NCBI GenBank assembly: GCA_964486135.1
Contig: CAZAKT010000002.1
Span: forward strand, 1 to 64,000
Length of the DNA stretch: 64,000 bases
Origin: UBA4923 sp964486135
Lineage (GTDB): Bacteria > Bacillota > Clostridia > Saccharofermentanales > DTU023
Direction of reading: 5' to 3'
Shown here: positions 1 to 8,427 of the stretch, in pieces
Layout: the number at the start of each line of letters is the position of its first letter
How positions within the stretch are numbered: the stretch's first letter is position 1
Program-made: the position numbers and the translations under genes
The notes under the pieces: generated by a model
What the model was told of the DNA's origin: nothing
Seen by the model: only the letters and a program-made list of their open reading frames with translations
Database searches by the model: none

Positions 1-1095
1 TCCTTCGATCATCTGGCGATCCTGGACGAGACAGACGCCAGCAATCCGGATGTCGCAGACGTCTTCGCCCTGCCCGCAGACCGCTTCACCGATCTTGTCA
101 GCAAGGACCTCCTGGGGGCCCTTGACGCGAAAAAGATTGCTGACAGCCTGGGTGGCTGGAGTGATTTCGATGCGGGTCTGGGCGGACTCTTCAAGCCGGA
201 GGATGAGTACCTGGCCTTCCCCTACAACATCGAGACCCTGGTGGTCTTCGCCAACACCAAGAACGCTGGGGACCTGGGGATTGAACTGGACCAGCCGGTT
301 GAGCTGGAGGGTATCGATGACCCCGCCACCATCCTCCTCCCCGTCTTTGACGCCTGGTTTGGGGTGGCGCTGGCCAACTCAGCCGATATCGCCCTCTTAA
401 AGGAAGAGGGAGATGGATTCCTATCGGATTTGACCACCAATTGGGGTGAGCTGGAAGGCGGGAAAAAGGCGGCCCTCACCGTCCTCTATGAGTACTGGGA
501 GCTCAACTACGACAAGAATACCTCCCTCTTTGACGAGAAGGCAGGCTGGGGTTATATCGACGAAAAATTTACCAGCGGTGAAGCCGGTGTCCTTCGCATT
601 GGGGGGCCCTGGGAGGTCGCTGGAATGAAGGAGAAGGCGGGTGGCGGCGATGATCTGGGCGTTTACCCCATCGGTCACATCACAGTGGCGGGCCAGCCCA
701 TGCGCCACTGGCAGGGCGGTTGGGGCCTGGCCATCAATCCCCGGATCGAGGAGGATGAGGCCAAGCTTGAATTGGCGGAAGCCATGATCGCTGAGATTGT
801 CAATCCCGACTATGCCGTTGAGCTCTTCAAGGCGACCGGCAAGATTTTGGAGAATGTGACGGCAGATGCCTACGCTAAATCCGACCTGGATGAGATTGAT
901 AAGAAGGTTATCTCGGCTGTAATCGATTCCTTCCATGTGTCACCTGGCCGGCCGCTCTTTCAGGAGTACGGACCCGTATGGGATACCTGGAAGCACGCCA
1001 TCCTATCCTGGAACAGCGTAGTCCCGGAGACCGTCGAGGCCGCCTACGGCGAACTCAAGGCCTCCTTTGACGCCATGATGGCAGATCTGAAATAA
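1..1095 (+). CDS. malE: Maltose/maltodextrin ABC transporter substrate-binding protein, 5' end missing
   Basis: The reading frame is open from base 1, so the gene begins outside the window; 364 residues of the mature protein remain. The segment containing PYNIETLVVFANT is the hinge region typical of MalE-like binding proteins, and the C-terminal half (RIGGPWEVAG, then a run of helices ending SFDAMMADLK) fits the same family (SBP_bac_1/8). It should capture maltodextrins outside the membrane and deliver them to the MalF/MalG permease encoded just downstream. The signal peptide and lipobox are not visible because of the truncation. A hairpin follows the stop codon. The sugar specificity is inferred from the neighbouring malFGK and malQ genes rather than from binding residues. 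Confidence 0.9.
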   Translation, partial: SFDHLAILDETDASNPDVADVFALPADRFTDLVSKDLLGALDAKKIADSLGGWSDFDAGLGGLFKPEDEYLAFPYNIETLVVFANTKNAGDLGIELDQPVELEGIDDPATILLPVFDAWFGVALANSADIALLKEEGDGFLSDLTTNWGELEGGKKAALTVLYEYWELNYDKNTSLFDEKAGWGYIDEKFTSGEAGVLRIGGPWEVAGMKEKAGGGDDLGVYPIGHITVAGQPMRHWQGGWGLAINPRIEEDEAKLELAEAMIAEIVNPDYAVELFKATGKILENVTADAYAKSDLDEIDKKVISAVIDSFHVSPGRPLFQEYGPVWDTWKHAILSWNSVVPETVEAAYGELKASFDAMMADLK

Positions 1096-1120
1096 GGCTC
1101 TGACCCGTCCGCGGGTCTTG

Positions 1121-1175
1121 AGGCAGGAGAGTCCCTCGCTCTCCTGCCTTACTTAATTTATATTTTGTTTTCGTT
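1121..1175 (+). terminator. Intercistronic hairpin after malE, partial terminator
   Basis: Perfect 11-bp arms (AGGCAGGAGAG at 1121-1131, CTCTCCTGCCT at 1139-1149) enclose a 7-nt loop and are followed by an AT-rich but interrupted T-stretch to about 1175. It lies between the binding-protein gene and the membrane genes. It probably acts as a leaky terminator or 3' stabiliser that keeps malE mRNA more abundant than malFGK mRNA. Confidence 0.6.
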
Positions 1176-1216
1176 TATGATAGGTGTGTGCAATCCAAGA
1201 CCGTAAGAGGAGACTT

Positions 1217-1702
1217 ATGGAGGCTGATCACAAGCAAGCAAGGGATAGGAGGCGGCCCGATCGTGGACGGCAATTGACAGTCCTGATCGCCTGGTGCGCG
1301 GGCCAGGTTGTCCTCGCGACGCTGACCACCCTTTTACTGGCCAGGCCGGAAGCCTACAGGGCCTGGCAGGAAGTCTCCGCCCAGGGGGGACCGGGCGATT
1401 ATTCCGCCCTGATCCTGACCCGCTTCGTCTGGGAGATCCTTGTCCCTGTCGCCCTGGCCCTCTACAGCTATTTCACCATTGAAAAACTGGGGACACCCCC
1501 CCTCTACCGATTGATCTGGGGCCTGGTGGTCTTTACGTCCGCCCTATGGAAGTTGCTGACCTTTGAGACCTACTCGCCCTTCTGGTACCTGTCACTTATC
1601 CTGTGGCTGGGCCTCTTCCTGACCGTCATCAATATTCACCGGCTTGAGCCTGACGGCTCCAAGAAAGAAGACCTGCATGGACTATCCCAAAACCGTCTTT
1701 GA
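1217..1702 (+). CDS. Hypothetical four-helix membrane protein of the maltodextrin operon
   Basis: This 161-residue protein has a short basic N-terminus and four predicted membrane spans: LTVLIAWCAGQVVLATL, a span around VWEILVPVALALYSYF, LYRLIWGLVVFTSALW, and FWYLSLILWLGLFLTVI. I do not recognise the family. The ATG at 1217 is preferred over an upstream in-frame ATG (1184) because GAGGAG lies four bases before it. The gene sits between malE and malF and overlaps the malF start by 26 nt, so it is almost certainly co-transcribed and perhaps translationally coupled. A role with the transporter, as an assembly factor or accessory subunit, is inference from position only. Confidence 0.75.
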   Translation: MEADHKQARDRRRPDRGRQLTVLIAWCAGQVVLATLTTLLLARPEAYRAWQEVSAQGGPGDYSALILTRFVWEILVPVALALYSYFTIEKLGTPPLYRLIWGLVVFTSALWKLLTFETYSPFWYLSLILWLGLFLTVINIHRLEPDGSKKEDLHGLSQNRL

Positions 1703-3701
1703 CGATATCGGCAACGAGCACGCCCGGAAAAATCTGTTACTGGCAGAGCAAAGCGGCCTGGAACTGTCCCCTGAGGACCTTGAGGCTTACCGGACGAAGC
1801 GGGCGGAGGCGCTGGCGGATGAGAAGACCTTCCTCCAGGCGGCGGCAGAGAGAAAAACAGGATACGAGGAGGAGGTCTCAGAGAGCGACCCCCGGATCCG
1901 GGGCTGGTTGCTTGAGGCAAAAGAACATGAGGCCCGGGCCGCCTTCTATGAACCCCTGGTCGGAATCGACTATGACTTTGAGCTCCATTACGGTGAAAGC
2001 CGCGAAATAGCGGAACAGTTGCCGCGGATCGCGGCAGGGCGGCAGGTCCTGCTGGAAGAGCGGGCGGCCGCTGAAAAAGCCCTGGCGGAGGCCCGGGCAA
2101 CAGGTCAGGAGGCGGAGGAGGCTAGCTGGCGGGAGGCCAGGAAGGAAGGCCTGGATCGGCTTAAGGAGGAAGGGGCTGAGCTTAAAAAGTCCTACCGGGA
2201 GGGCAATATCTCAGCCAAGGCCTACGCCAATGAAAAAAGGGAGAAGCGGCGGGCCGCCAAGGATGAAATCCGGTCCGGCAAGCGCCGGCTTCCAGTCAAC
2301 TTGCAAGTTGAGCGCCTGCGCCAGGCCAAACACAGGCTGAAATATGAAACAAGGAGCCAGTTGAGGGTCCTTAACTCCGATCTTTCGGATCTCCGCCGGA
2401 AGACTCCCCTGGAGACAGAGAGACGAAGGCCCCACCTCTCCTGGTTGACCTGGCCCCTCCCCGGGCTCGGTCAGTTCCTGCTCGGCCAGCGCCTGAAGGC
2501 GGCCTTCTTCTTCCTGGGAACCCTCTACTTCTATCTGCTGGCCCTCCCCTATGCCCTGGGATACGGCAACTATCGGGGACAGGGCCTTTTCGGCCTGGTC
2601 TCGCTTGCCCAGGAGGGGAGCCGGCTGGACCGCTCGGTCATCTTCATGGTGGAGGGCGTCATCGCCATCCTCCTCCTCCTGATCGGACTCTTTATCTTCT
2701 ATCAATCCTACCGCGACGTCAGCCGGGTTGAGAAGAATATGATCCGGGGTATCCGGATGAACAATTGGTTTGAGACCAGGAGCTCGATCAAGAGGGGGGG
2801 CTTCCCCTTCTTCGCCACGGCGCCGGCGGCCCTGGTCACCCTCTTCATCGTCCTCCTCCCCATCGCCGTGACCATCCTGATCTCCTTCACCAACTACGAT
2901 CCCAGCCACCAGTCAAAGTTCAACTGGGCAGGCCTGGCCAACTACAAGCAGGTCGTGCTGGGCCAGGGAATCGCCGGCGGGCCCTTCTGGCATATCACGG
3001 GCTGGACCATCCTCTGGACCCTCTTGGCGACCAGCCTGGCCATTATGATCGGCTTTGTCCTGGCCCTGCTGGTCAACCAGGATCGAATCTACGGCAAGCG
3101 GCTCTTCCGGACGGTCTACCTCCTGCCCTGGGCCGTGCCGGCCTTCATCACGATCATGTTCTTTTCGATTATGTTCTCGCCGGAAGGGCCCTTGACGGAG
3201 GTCCTGTCCAGCCTGGCCGGCCAGATTACCAATATAAAATACTCAAGCTGGGGGACCCGGATGGTCCTCATCCTGCTCCAGGGCTGGCTGGGTTCCTCCT
3301 ACGTCTTCCTCCTCTGTACCGGGATCCTCCAGGGGATACCCAAGGACCTTTACGAGGCGGCCCGGATAGACGGGGCGACCGGCTACCAGGCCATCCGCCA
3401 TATCACCCTCCCCCTCCTCCTCTTCCAGACGGCACCCCTCCTGATCGGCCAGTATACTTTCAACTTCAATAATTTCTCCATCATCTACCTCTTCAACGGC
3501 GGCGGCCCCTTTGAGCCATCCAAGTACGGTAATATCGCGGGGTCTTCCGATCTCCTGATCTCCTATATCTACAAACTCACCATACAGAAACAGTATCAGG
3601 GGATAGGTTCGGCCATCACCCTGATCGTTTCACTCGTTTTGATCTTCTTTGCCTGGATCGGCTTCAGCCGGTCCAAGGCCTTTCGGGAGGAAAGACTATG
3701 A
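1677..3701 (+). CDS. malF: Maltodextrin ABC transporter permease MalF with long N-terminal coiled-coil extension
   Basis: The C-terminal roughly 400 residues are a binding-protein-dependent permease of the MalF class. They contain a run of membrane helices and the cytoplasmic EAA loop YEAARIDGATGYQAIRHITL near residue 560, which docks on the MalK ATPase. The first roughly 250 residues are unusual: highly charged, rich in K/E/R/A, with heptad-like coiled-coil stretches and a SHOCT-like patch (REGNISAKAYANEK). They come before two extra hydrophobic segments (FLLGQRLKAAFFFLGTLYFY and VEGVIAILLLLIGLFIF). Start 1677 is preferred over 1644 because a purine-rich GAAAGAAG precedes it. At 674 aa it is far longer than E. 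coli MalF (514 aa). The stop overlaps the malG start (ATGA). Confidence 0.9.
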   Translation: MDYPKTVFDDIGNEHARKNLLLAEQSGLELSPEDLEAYRTKRAEALADEKTFLQAAAERKTGYEEEVSESDPRIRGWLLEAKEHEARAAFYEPLVGIDYDFELHYGESREIAEQLPRIAAGRQVLLEERAAAEKALAEARATGQEAEEASWREARKEGLDRLKEEGAELKKSYREGNISAKAYANEKREKRRAAKDEIRSGKRRLPVNLQVERLRQAKHRLKYETRSQLRVLNSDLSDLRRKTPLETERRRPHLSWLTWPLPGLGQFLLGQRLKAAFFFLGTLYFYLLALPYALGYGNYRGQGLFGLVSLAQEGSRLDRSVIFMVEGVIAILLLLIGLFIFYQSYRDVSRVEKNMIRGIRMNNWFETRSSIKRGGFPFFATAPAALVTLFIVLLPIAVTILISFTNYDPSHQSKFNWAGLANYKQVVLGQGIAGGPFWHITGWTILWTLLATSLAIMIGFVLALLVNQDRIYGKRLFRTVYLLPWAVPAFITIMFFSIMFSPEGPLTEVLSSLAGQITNIKYSSWGTRMVLILLQGWLGSSYVFLLCTGILQGIPKDLYEAARIDGATGYQAIRHITLPLLLFQTAPLLIGQYTFNFNNFSIIYLFNGGGPFEPSKYGNIAGSSDLLISYIYKLTIQKQYQGIGSAITLIVSLVLIFFAWIGFSRSKAFREERL

Positions 3702-4588
3702 CCGGCGAAAAAGAAAAGAAGCTTTACCTTTCGGACAGGCCGCCCTTGACCGGGGTCAAGGTCGCCCTTTTGACCTTGAGCTATATCTTCCTCTTCCTCT
3801 ATGTATTTATAGTCCTCTGGCCCCTCTCCCAGATCCTCTTTGCCAGCTTCAACGGCAATCACGGCTCCTATATCCAGATCGGGGTCAGCTTCTCCTTCTC
3901 GCTCAAGCACTTCAACTATCTCTTTGCCGAGACCTACTTCCTGAACTGGGTGGTCAACACCATCCTCATCGCGCTGGCGACAGCCGCCCTGACTCTGCTC
4001 TTCGTCTCCTTCACGGGCTATGCCTATTCCCGCTACCGCTTCAAGGGCCGTAAGGCTTCCCTCATGGCCATCCTCCTGATCCAGACCATTCCCAGCTTCG
4101 CGGGCATCGCCGCCTTCTATACCCTCCACTCCATCCTCGTGTCGATCGCCCCCTGGTTCAGCCGGCAGGTCTTTTTGATCCTTATCTACGCGGGGGGAGG
4201 CATCGCCGGCAACACCTTCATCCTGAAAAGCTACATCGACTCCATCTCCACGGAGCTGGATGACGCGGCCCGGATCGACGGCTGTGGCAATCTCCAGGTC
4301 TATCGCCTGATCATCATGCCCATTGTCCGCCCCATGCTGGCCGTCATCGCCCTCTGGTCCTTCATCGGGCCCTTCCTCGACTTCCTGCTCCCCAGCATCC
4401 TCTTGAACGACCCCAGGGCCTACACGCTGGCGACCGGCCTGCATACCCTGATCACCGACGTACGCAACATGCACCAACCCGTCTTCGCGGCCGGTGGCCT
4501 GCTGACGGCGGTGCCCATAATCATCTTGTTTATCGCCCTGCAAAAACAGCTGGTCTCCGGACTGGCGAGCGGCGCAGTCAAAGGCTAG
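3698..4588 (+). CDS. malG: Maltodextrin ABC transporter permease MalG
   Basis: This 296-residue integral membrane protein is of the binding-protein-dependent permease family, with six hydrophobic spans. The EAA loop reads DDAARIDGCGNLQVYRLI at about residues 187-204, and the following LPIV/RPML stretch is also typical. It pairs with MalF to form the translocation pore. Its ATG overlaps the malF stop (ATGA at 3698-3701), indicating translational coupling, and the ATPase gene starts 9 nt after its stop. The C-terminus (QKQLVSGLASGAVKG) matches the conserved MalG ending that contacts the ATPase. Confidence 0.93.
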   Translation: MTGEKEKKLYLSDRPPLTGVKVALLTLSYIFLFLYVFIVLWPLSQILFASFNGNHGSYIQIGVSFSFSLKHFNYLFAETYFLNWVVNTILIALATAALTLLFVSFTGYAYSRYRFKGRKASLMAILLIQTIPSFAGIAAFYTLHSILVSIAPWFSRQVFLILIYAGGGIAGNTFILKSYIDSISTELDDAARIDGCGNLQVYRLIIMPIVRPMLAVIALWSFIGPFLDFLLPSILLNDPRAYTLATGLHTLITDVRNMHQPVFAAGGLLTAVPIIILFIALQKQLVSGLASGAVKG

Positions 4589-4597
4589 GAGGCAGTC

Positions 4598-5683
4598 ATG
4601 AAAGTCGAATTGGTAAATATCGGCAAGAAGTACGAGGGCAGGGAGAATTTCACCATCCGGCACATCGATCTGGAGATCGGGGACAAGGAATTTTGTGTCA
4701 TCCTGGGTCCGTCCGGCTGTGGGAAGAGCACCCTCCTCCGCATGATCGCCGGCCTCAACTCGATCACGGAAGGCGACCTCCTCTTCGATGGGAAGCGGAT
4801 GAACAAGGTGGAGCCCAAGGACAGGGACATCGCCATGGTTTTCCAGTCCTATGCCCTCTACCCCCATATGACCGTCTACGACAACCTGGCCTTCTCCCTG
4901 AAGATGAGAAAGGAAGATAAGACCCTGATCCACGACCGGGTCACCGAGGCAGCTGAACTGCTTCAGATCACGGATTATCTTTATTCCAAACCTTCCGAGA
5001 TCTCGGGCGGTCAGCGGCAGAGGGTCGCCCTGGGACGGGCCATAGTCAGGAAGGCGTCTGTCTTCCTGCTCGATGAGCCCCTGTCCAACCTGGATGCCAA
5101 ACTCCGTGAGCATATGCGGGTCGAACTCGTCCGCCTCCATAAATCACTGGATACCACCGCCATCTATGTGACCCATGACCAGACGGAGGCCATGACCATG
5201 GCGACCAAACTCGTTCTCCTGGATGACGGGAAGGTCCAGCAGGTCGGCAAGCCCTCCGAATTCTACGAGCGGCCGGCCAACCTCTTTGCCGCCGGCTTCA
5301 TTGGCTCACCCACCATGAACCTTTTCCCGGGATCCTTTGAGGGGGGCCTCTTCAAGGCTGACGAGGGTTCCCTGGTCGTCGAGCCCGGTGAGGCGGACCG
5401 GGACAAACTGAAAAACTATGAGGGCAAGCGGGTGGTCCTGGGGATCCGGTCCGAGCGCTTCCTGGCCGGCAAGGCGGAAAAAAACGGAATCCAGGTGAAA
5501 ATTGACGTCATCGAGATGCTGGGAAAGGAACAGCTACTCTACTGCAGATTCCCGGACGGCAAGGAATGCCTTATCTCGGAGCCAGGCCATTTCACTTACG
5601 CGGTCGAGGAGGATCATGACTTCCAGCTCGATACGGAAGGACTCCATTTCTTCGATGAGGAGACAACAGAAAGAATAAACTAG
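4598..5683 (+). CDS. malK: Sugar ABC transporter ATP-binding protein (MalK/MsmX/UgpC type)
   Basis: This 361-residue ATPase powers sugar import. Walker A is GPSGCGKST (residues 37-45), the Q-loop is FQSYALYPHM, the ABC signature is SGGQRQRVALGRA, Walker B is VFLLDEPLSNLD, and the switch histidine is in YVTHDQTEAM. A C-terminal regulatory OB-fold (TOBE-like) region follows from about residue 235. An AGGAGG-like ribosome site (4587-4592) precedes the ATG. It is the last gene of the malE-F-G-K unit. MsmX-type ATPases can serve several sugar importers, so it may not be exclusive to MalFG. It ends 20 nt from the convergent citC-like gene. Confidence 0.93.
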   Translation: MKVELVNIGKKYEGRENFTIRHIDLEIGDKEFCVILGPSGCGKSTLLRMIAGLNSITEGDLLFDGKRMNKVEPKDRDIAMVFQSYALYPHMTVYDNLAFSLKMRKEDKTLIHDRVTEAAELLQITDYLYSKPSEISGGQRQRVALGRAIVRKASVFLLDEPLSNLDAKLREHMRVELVRLHKSLDTTAIYVTHDQTEAMTMATKLVLLDDGKVQQVGKPSEFYERPANLFAAGFIGSPTMNLFPGSFEGGLFKADEGSLVVEPGEADRDKLKNYEGKRVVLGIRSERFLAGKAEKNGIQVKIDVIEMLGKEQLLYCRFPDGKECLISEPGHFTYAVEEDHDFQLDTEGLHFFDEETTERIN

Positions 5684-5703
5684 GCAGTTCCGGGCCGGAG
5701 CCC

Positions 5704-6744
5704 CTATTCCTGCCAGGAACTGACCAGGTCCTGGCCTTCCCGTGAGCTGAAGAAGCGGAAGGTGGGGCGGGGGACAAGCGGGGCTATCTCACGGATCTTT
5801 CCCGCGATCAGGAGGCCTCGTACACGTGAGGCCGAGATAACGATGCCGTCCTCCGATTTGATACGTGGCACCAGGGTCACGGAAATCCGATCCTCCAGTT
5901 GTTCCAGAAGACTCCTGTTATAGGTGAAGGTTACTGAATCATAGGGTTCGTCACCGACCGTGCGGTTGGTGATGCCAAGGGCGGGAGCGACGTTGTCCCG
6001 AAAGAGGATGGCGTCCAGGCTTGCCTGGGTCTTGGTCTCATCGGTCTCCTTCTTCAGAAAATAGGAGGGGAAGGAGGCCCGTGAAATGATGTAGTCCTCG
6101 GTCGGGTGGTAAATAATGCCCTCGAGATCGGCCGTCCCCTCGACTACCAGCCGGAAGCGGATATCAGCCGGAACAGTGGAGATGTCCTCGCTTATGACGA
6201 AAAGATGCAGCCTCTTTGAACGGGTCAGCGCGTTTTCGATCAGGGCCCGGTGGCCCAGGGTAAAGGGGTTGGCGTTCATAACGATGGATTCGACAGGCCC
6301 ACTGGCCTGGCCGTGCTCGTCTTCGTAGTCAGCAAGCGTTTGACGGAGGCCAGCCAGATAGTTTTCGAAAGCCGGCTCACCGCGCTCCATATAAGTCACC
6401 CCGTCCGGAGTGGTGGCCAGGGTCTTGAAGCCTAGGTTTTGAAAGGCAGTCACGGCCTCCGGTTTTGTATAAAGGAAGAGTTTTTCAACCCCCTCATCAT
6501 AGGCTTCGGTAATCAGGCCTGAGAGCAGTTCATTAAATAAGGCCTGGCCCTGACGGTCAGGCTTTATGGCGATGCACTTAAGCCGGTTTTCATCCCTGGC
6601 GCCTGTAGCGACCAGTTGGCCGTCTTCGTAAATACCCAGGACGACAGAGTAAGGGGGGTCCTTCTTCAATTCCGCTTCATCCAGAAGTTCTTCCCATTCC
6701 TGTGCAACTTCAGGAAGTTCGGTGATGTTCAATCTTTCAAGCAT
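5704..6744 (-). CDS. citC: Citrate lyase ligase-like protein (GNAT + nucleotidyltransferase)
   Basis: This 346-residue protein has the two-part structure of [citrate (pro-3S)-lyase] ligase. An N-terminal GNAT-like acyltransferase domain covers about residues 1-125. A C-terminal adenylyltransferase domain follows, with the HxGH-type motif NANPFTLGHRALIE and a late ISASRVRGLL motif like the ISxSxVR of this family. CitC acetylates the prosthetic group on the citrate lyase acyl carrier protein using ATP and acetate. No citD, citE, citF, citX or citG is nearby, so the substrate is uncertain. The ATG at 6744 is chosen over upstream ATGs because AAAGGGA precedes it and the family begins at about this point. 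It is divergent from malQ. Confidence 0.8.
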   Translation of the reverse strand: MLERLNITELPEVAQEWEELLDEAELKKDPPYSVVLGIYEDGQLVATGARDENRLKCIAIKPDRQGQALFNELLSGLITEAYDEGVEKLFLYTKPEAVTAFQNLGFKTLATTPDGVTYMERGEPAFENYLAGLRQTLADYEDEHGQASGPVESIVMNANPFTLGHRALIENALTRSKRLHLFVISEDISTVPADIRFRLVVEGTADLEGIIYHPTEDYIISRASFPSYFLKKETDETKTQASLDAILFRDNVAPALGITNRTVGDEPYDSVTFTYNRSLLEQLEDRISVTLVPRIKSEDGIVISASRVRGLLIAGKIREIAPLVPRPTFRFFSSREGQDLVSSWQE

Positions 6745-6822
6745 GCAAAAAGTTATCCCTTTCATGGGGGTTTCATGAGGCCATTCTACACGAAAGAGGG
6801 GCATACTGTCAGTTCCGGCCTG

Positions 6823-6831
6823 TGCTAGAAT
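6823..6831 (+). promoter_or_regulatory. Extended -10 promoter element for malQ
   Basis: TGCTAGAAT is a TGn-extended -10 box that ends 33 nt before the malQ ATG. No convincing -35 hexamer lies 16-18 nt upstream. The same TGC-TAnnnT form recurs before several other genes in the window. Confidence 0.5.
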
Positions 6832-6864
6832 CAAATGGATCATTCCATCCCAACGAGGCAGCCC

Positions 6865-8424
6865 ATGACGACAATTGGAAAAGCGGTTCTGGACGAAGGC
6901 TACAATTTCCGAATCCTGAGAGAGGGGCGGCAGAGTGGTATCCTATGCCACATCACCAGCCTGCCCTCGCCATACGGGATCGGAAGCCTGGGCGCCGAGG
7001 CTCTGGACTTCATCGACTTTCTCACCCTTTCGGGACAATCCTGCTGGCAGATCCTGCCCCTGGGCGTGACCGGCTTTGGTGATTCACCCTACCAAAGCTT
7101 TTCGGCCTACGCGGGGAATCCCTACCTGATCGATCTGGACGAGCTGGTGGGGGAAGGCCTCCTGCCCGCCGGGGCGCCGGGGAGTTTCGATTTTGGCATA
7201 GACCCCGGCCGGGTTGACTTCGGCCTGATCTGGGCCAACAGGAGACGCCTGCTCAGCCTTGCCTGGGAGAAGTTCCAGACGGGGGGATTTGGAAGACTTG
7301 AACACGAGTTCGCGGTCTTTACGACCAAAGAGGATGTCTCCTGGCTCCACAGTTTTGCCCTCTTTATGACACTGAAGGCAAGCCAGGCAGGCAGGCCCTG
7401 GTGGTCCTGGCCGACCCCCTACAAGCAGCAGGACCCGGTCGCGCTCCTGGAATTTGAAAGAGCAAACGGACAGGCGATCCAGTTTGAAAAATTCCTCCAG
7501 TTCCTCTTTTTCCGCCAATGGAAGCGGGTCCGTACCTACGCGGCCAAGGCTGGAATTGAAATCATCGGCGACCTGCCGATCTATGTCGCAGAGGATTCCG
7601 TTGAAGTATGGCGGGAGCCGGGCCTCTTCCAGCTCGACGGGAATCTCGATCCCCTCTTTGTCGCGGGCTGCCCTCCTGACTATTTTTCTGATGATGGCCA
7701 GCTTTGGGGCAATCCTCTCTACGACTGGGAGGCCCACCGGGCCCAGGCTTTCAGCTGGTGGATCGAAAGACTCCGCTTCCAACTCAGTCTCTACGACCGG
7801 CTCCGCATCGACCATTTCCGCGGTTTGGAATCCTACTGGGCCGTCCCCTACGGTGACAGGACAGCCAGGCGGGGTCATTGGGAACCGGGTCCGGGAGACG
7901 CCCTCTTCGAGGCCCTGGCCAGGGAACTGGGCTCCTTGCCCCTCATCGCCGAAGACCTGGGCTATATGACCGAGGAAGTCTTCCAGCTGCGCGAACGAAC
8001 CGGATTCCCCGGTATGAAGATCCTGCAGTTTGCTTTCAATCCTGACGCCTCAAGCGACTACCTCCCACACAACCTGACGGAAAATACCCTGCTCTACACG
8101 GGTACCCATGACAACGATACCATCGCCGGCTGGCTGCAGACGGCGCCGGAAGAGGAGCTTGCCTTTGCCAGGGCCTATCTTGGATTGAACGAGGAGGAAG
8201 GTCTGGTCCGCGGCTTCATGCGGGGGGCCGCGACCAGCGTCTGCCGGACGGTCATCTTCCAGTTGCAGGATTTATTGGAGTTGGACAATGAGAGCCGGAT
8301 GAACCGGCCGGGGACAGCGGAAGGCAATTGGCAGTGGCGCCTGAAGCCCGACTCCCTGACCCTGGAGTTGGCGACCGGCCTCCGGGAGCTTACGCGGATG
8401 AGTGGCCGCCTCCCGACCGGATGA
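6865..8424 (+). CDS. malQ: 4-alpha-glucanotransferase (amylomaltase, GH77)
   Basis: This 519-residue GH77 enzyme transfers maltooligosaccharide units between alpha-1,4-glucans and releases glucose, so it processes the dextrins brought in by MalEFGK. Family motifs are present: SGILCHITSLPSPYGIGSLG near the start, PIYVAEDSVEVW, the nucleophile region DRLRIDHFRGLESYW, the acid/base region IAEDLGYMTEEV, and YTGTHDNDTIAGW. ATG 6865 is chosen over 6835 because a GAGG lies 7 nt before it and the family starts there. The length is normal (about 500 aa). Glucose formed could be phosphorylated by the ROK kinase at 23681. It ends only 3 nt from the convergent CAP lipoprotein gene. Confidence 0.95.
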   Translation: MTTIGKAVLDEGYNFRILREGRQSGILCHITSLPSPYGIGSLGAEALDFIDFLTLSGQSCWQILPLGVTGFGDSPYQSFSAYAGNPYLIDLDELVGEGLLPAGAPGSFDFGIDPGRVDFGLIWANRRRLLSLAWEKFQTGGFGRLEHEFAVFTTKEDVSWLHSFALFMTLKASQAGRPWWSWPTPYKQQDPVALLEFERANGQAIQFEKFLQFLFFRQWKRVRTYAAKAGIEIIGDLPIYVAEDSVEVWREPGLFQLDGNLDPLFVAGCPPDYFSDDGQLWGNPLYDWEAHRAQAFSWWIERLRFQLSLYDRLRIDHFRGLESYWAVPYGDRTARRGHWEPGPGDALFEALARELGSLPLIAEDLGYMTEEVFQLRERTGFPGMKILQFAFNPDASSDYLPHNLTENTLLYTGTHDNDTIAGWLQTAPEEELAFARAYLGLNEEEGLVRGFMRGAATSVCRTVIFQLQDLLELDNESRMNRPGTAEGNWQWRLKPDSLTLELATGLRELTRMSGRLPTG

Positions 8425-8427
8425 GGG

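Noticed and set aside
3596..5140. 514-codon open frame on the minus strand opposite malG and malK
   Set aside because: It is antisense to two genes with full family motifs, its product is acidic low-complexity text without a fold, and long antisense frames are expected in GC-rich DNA.
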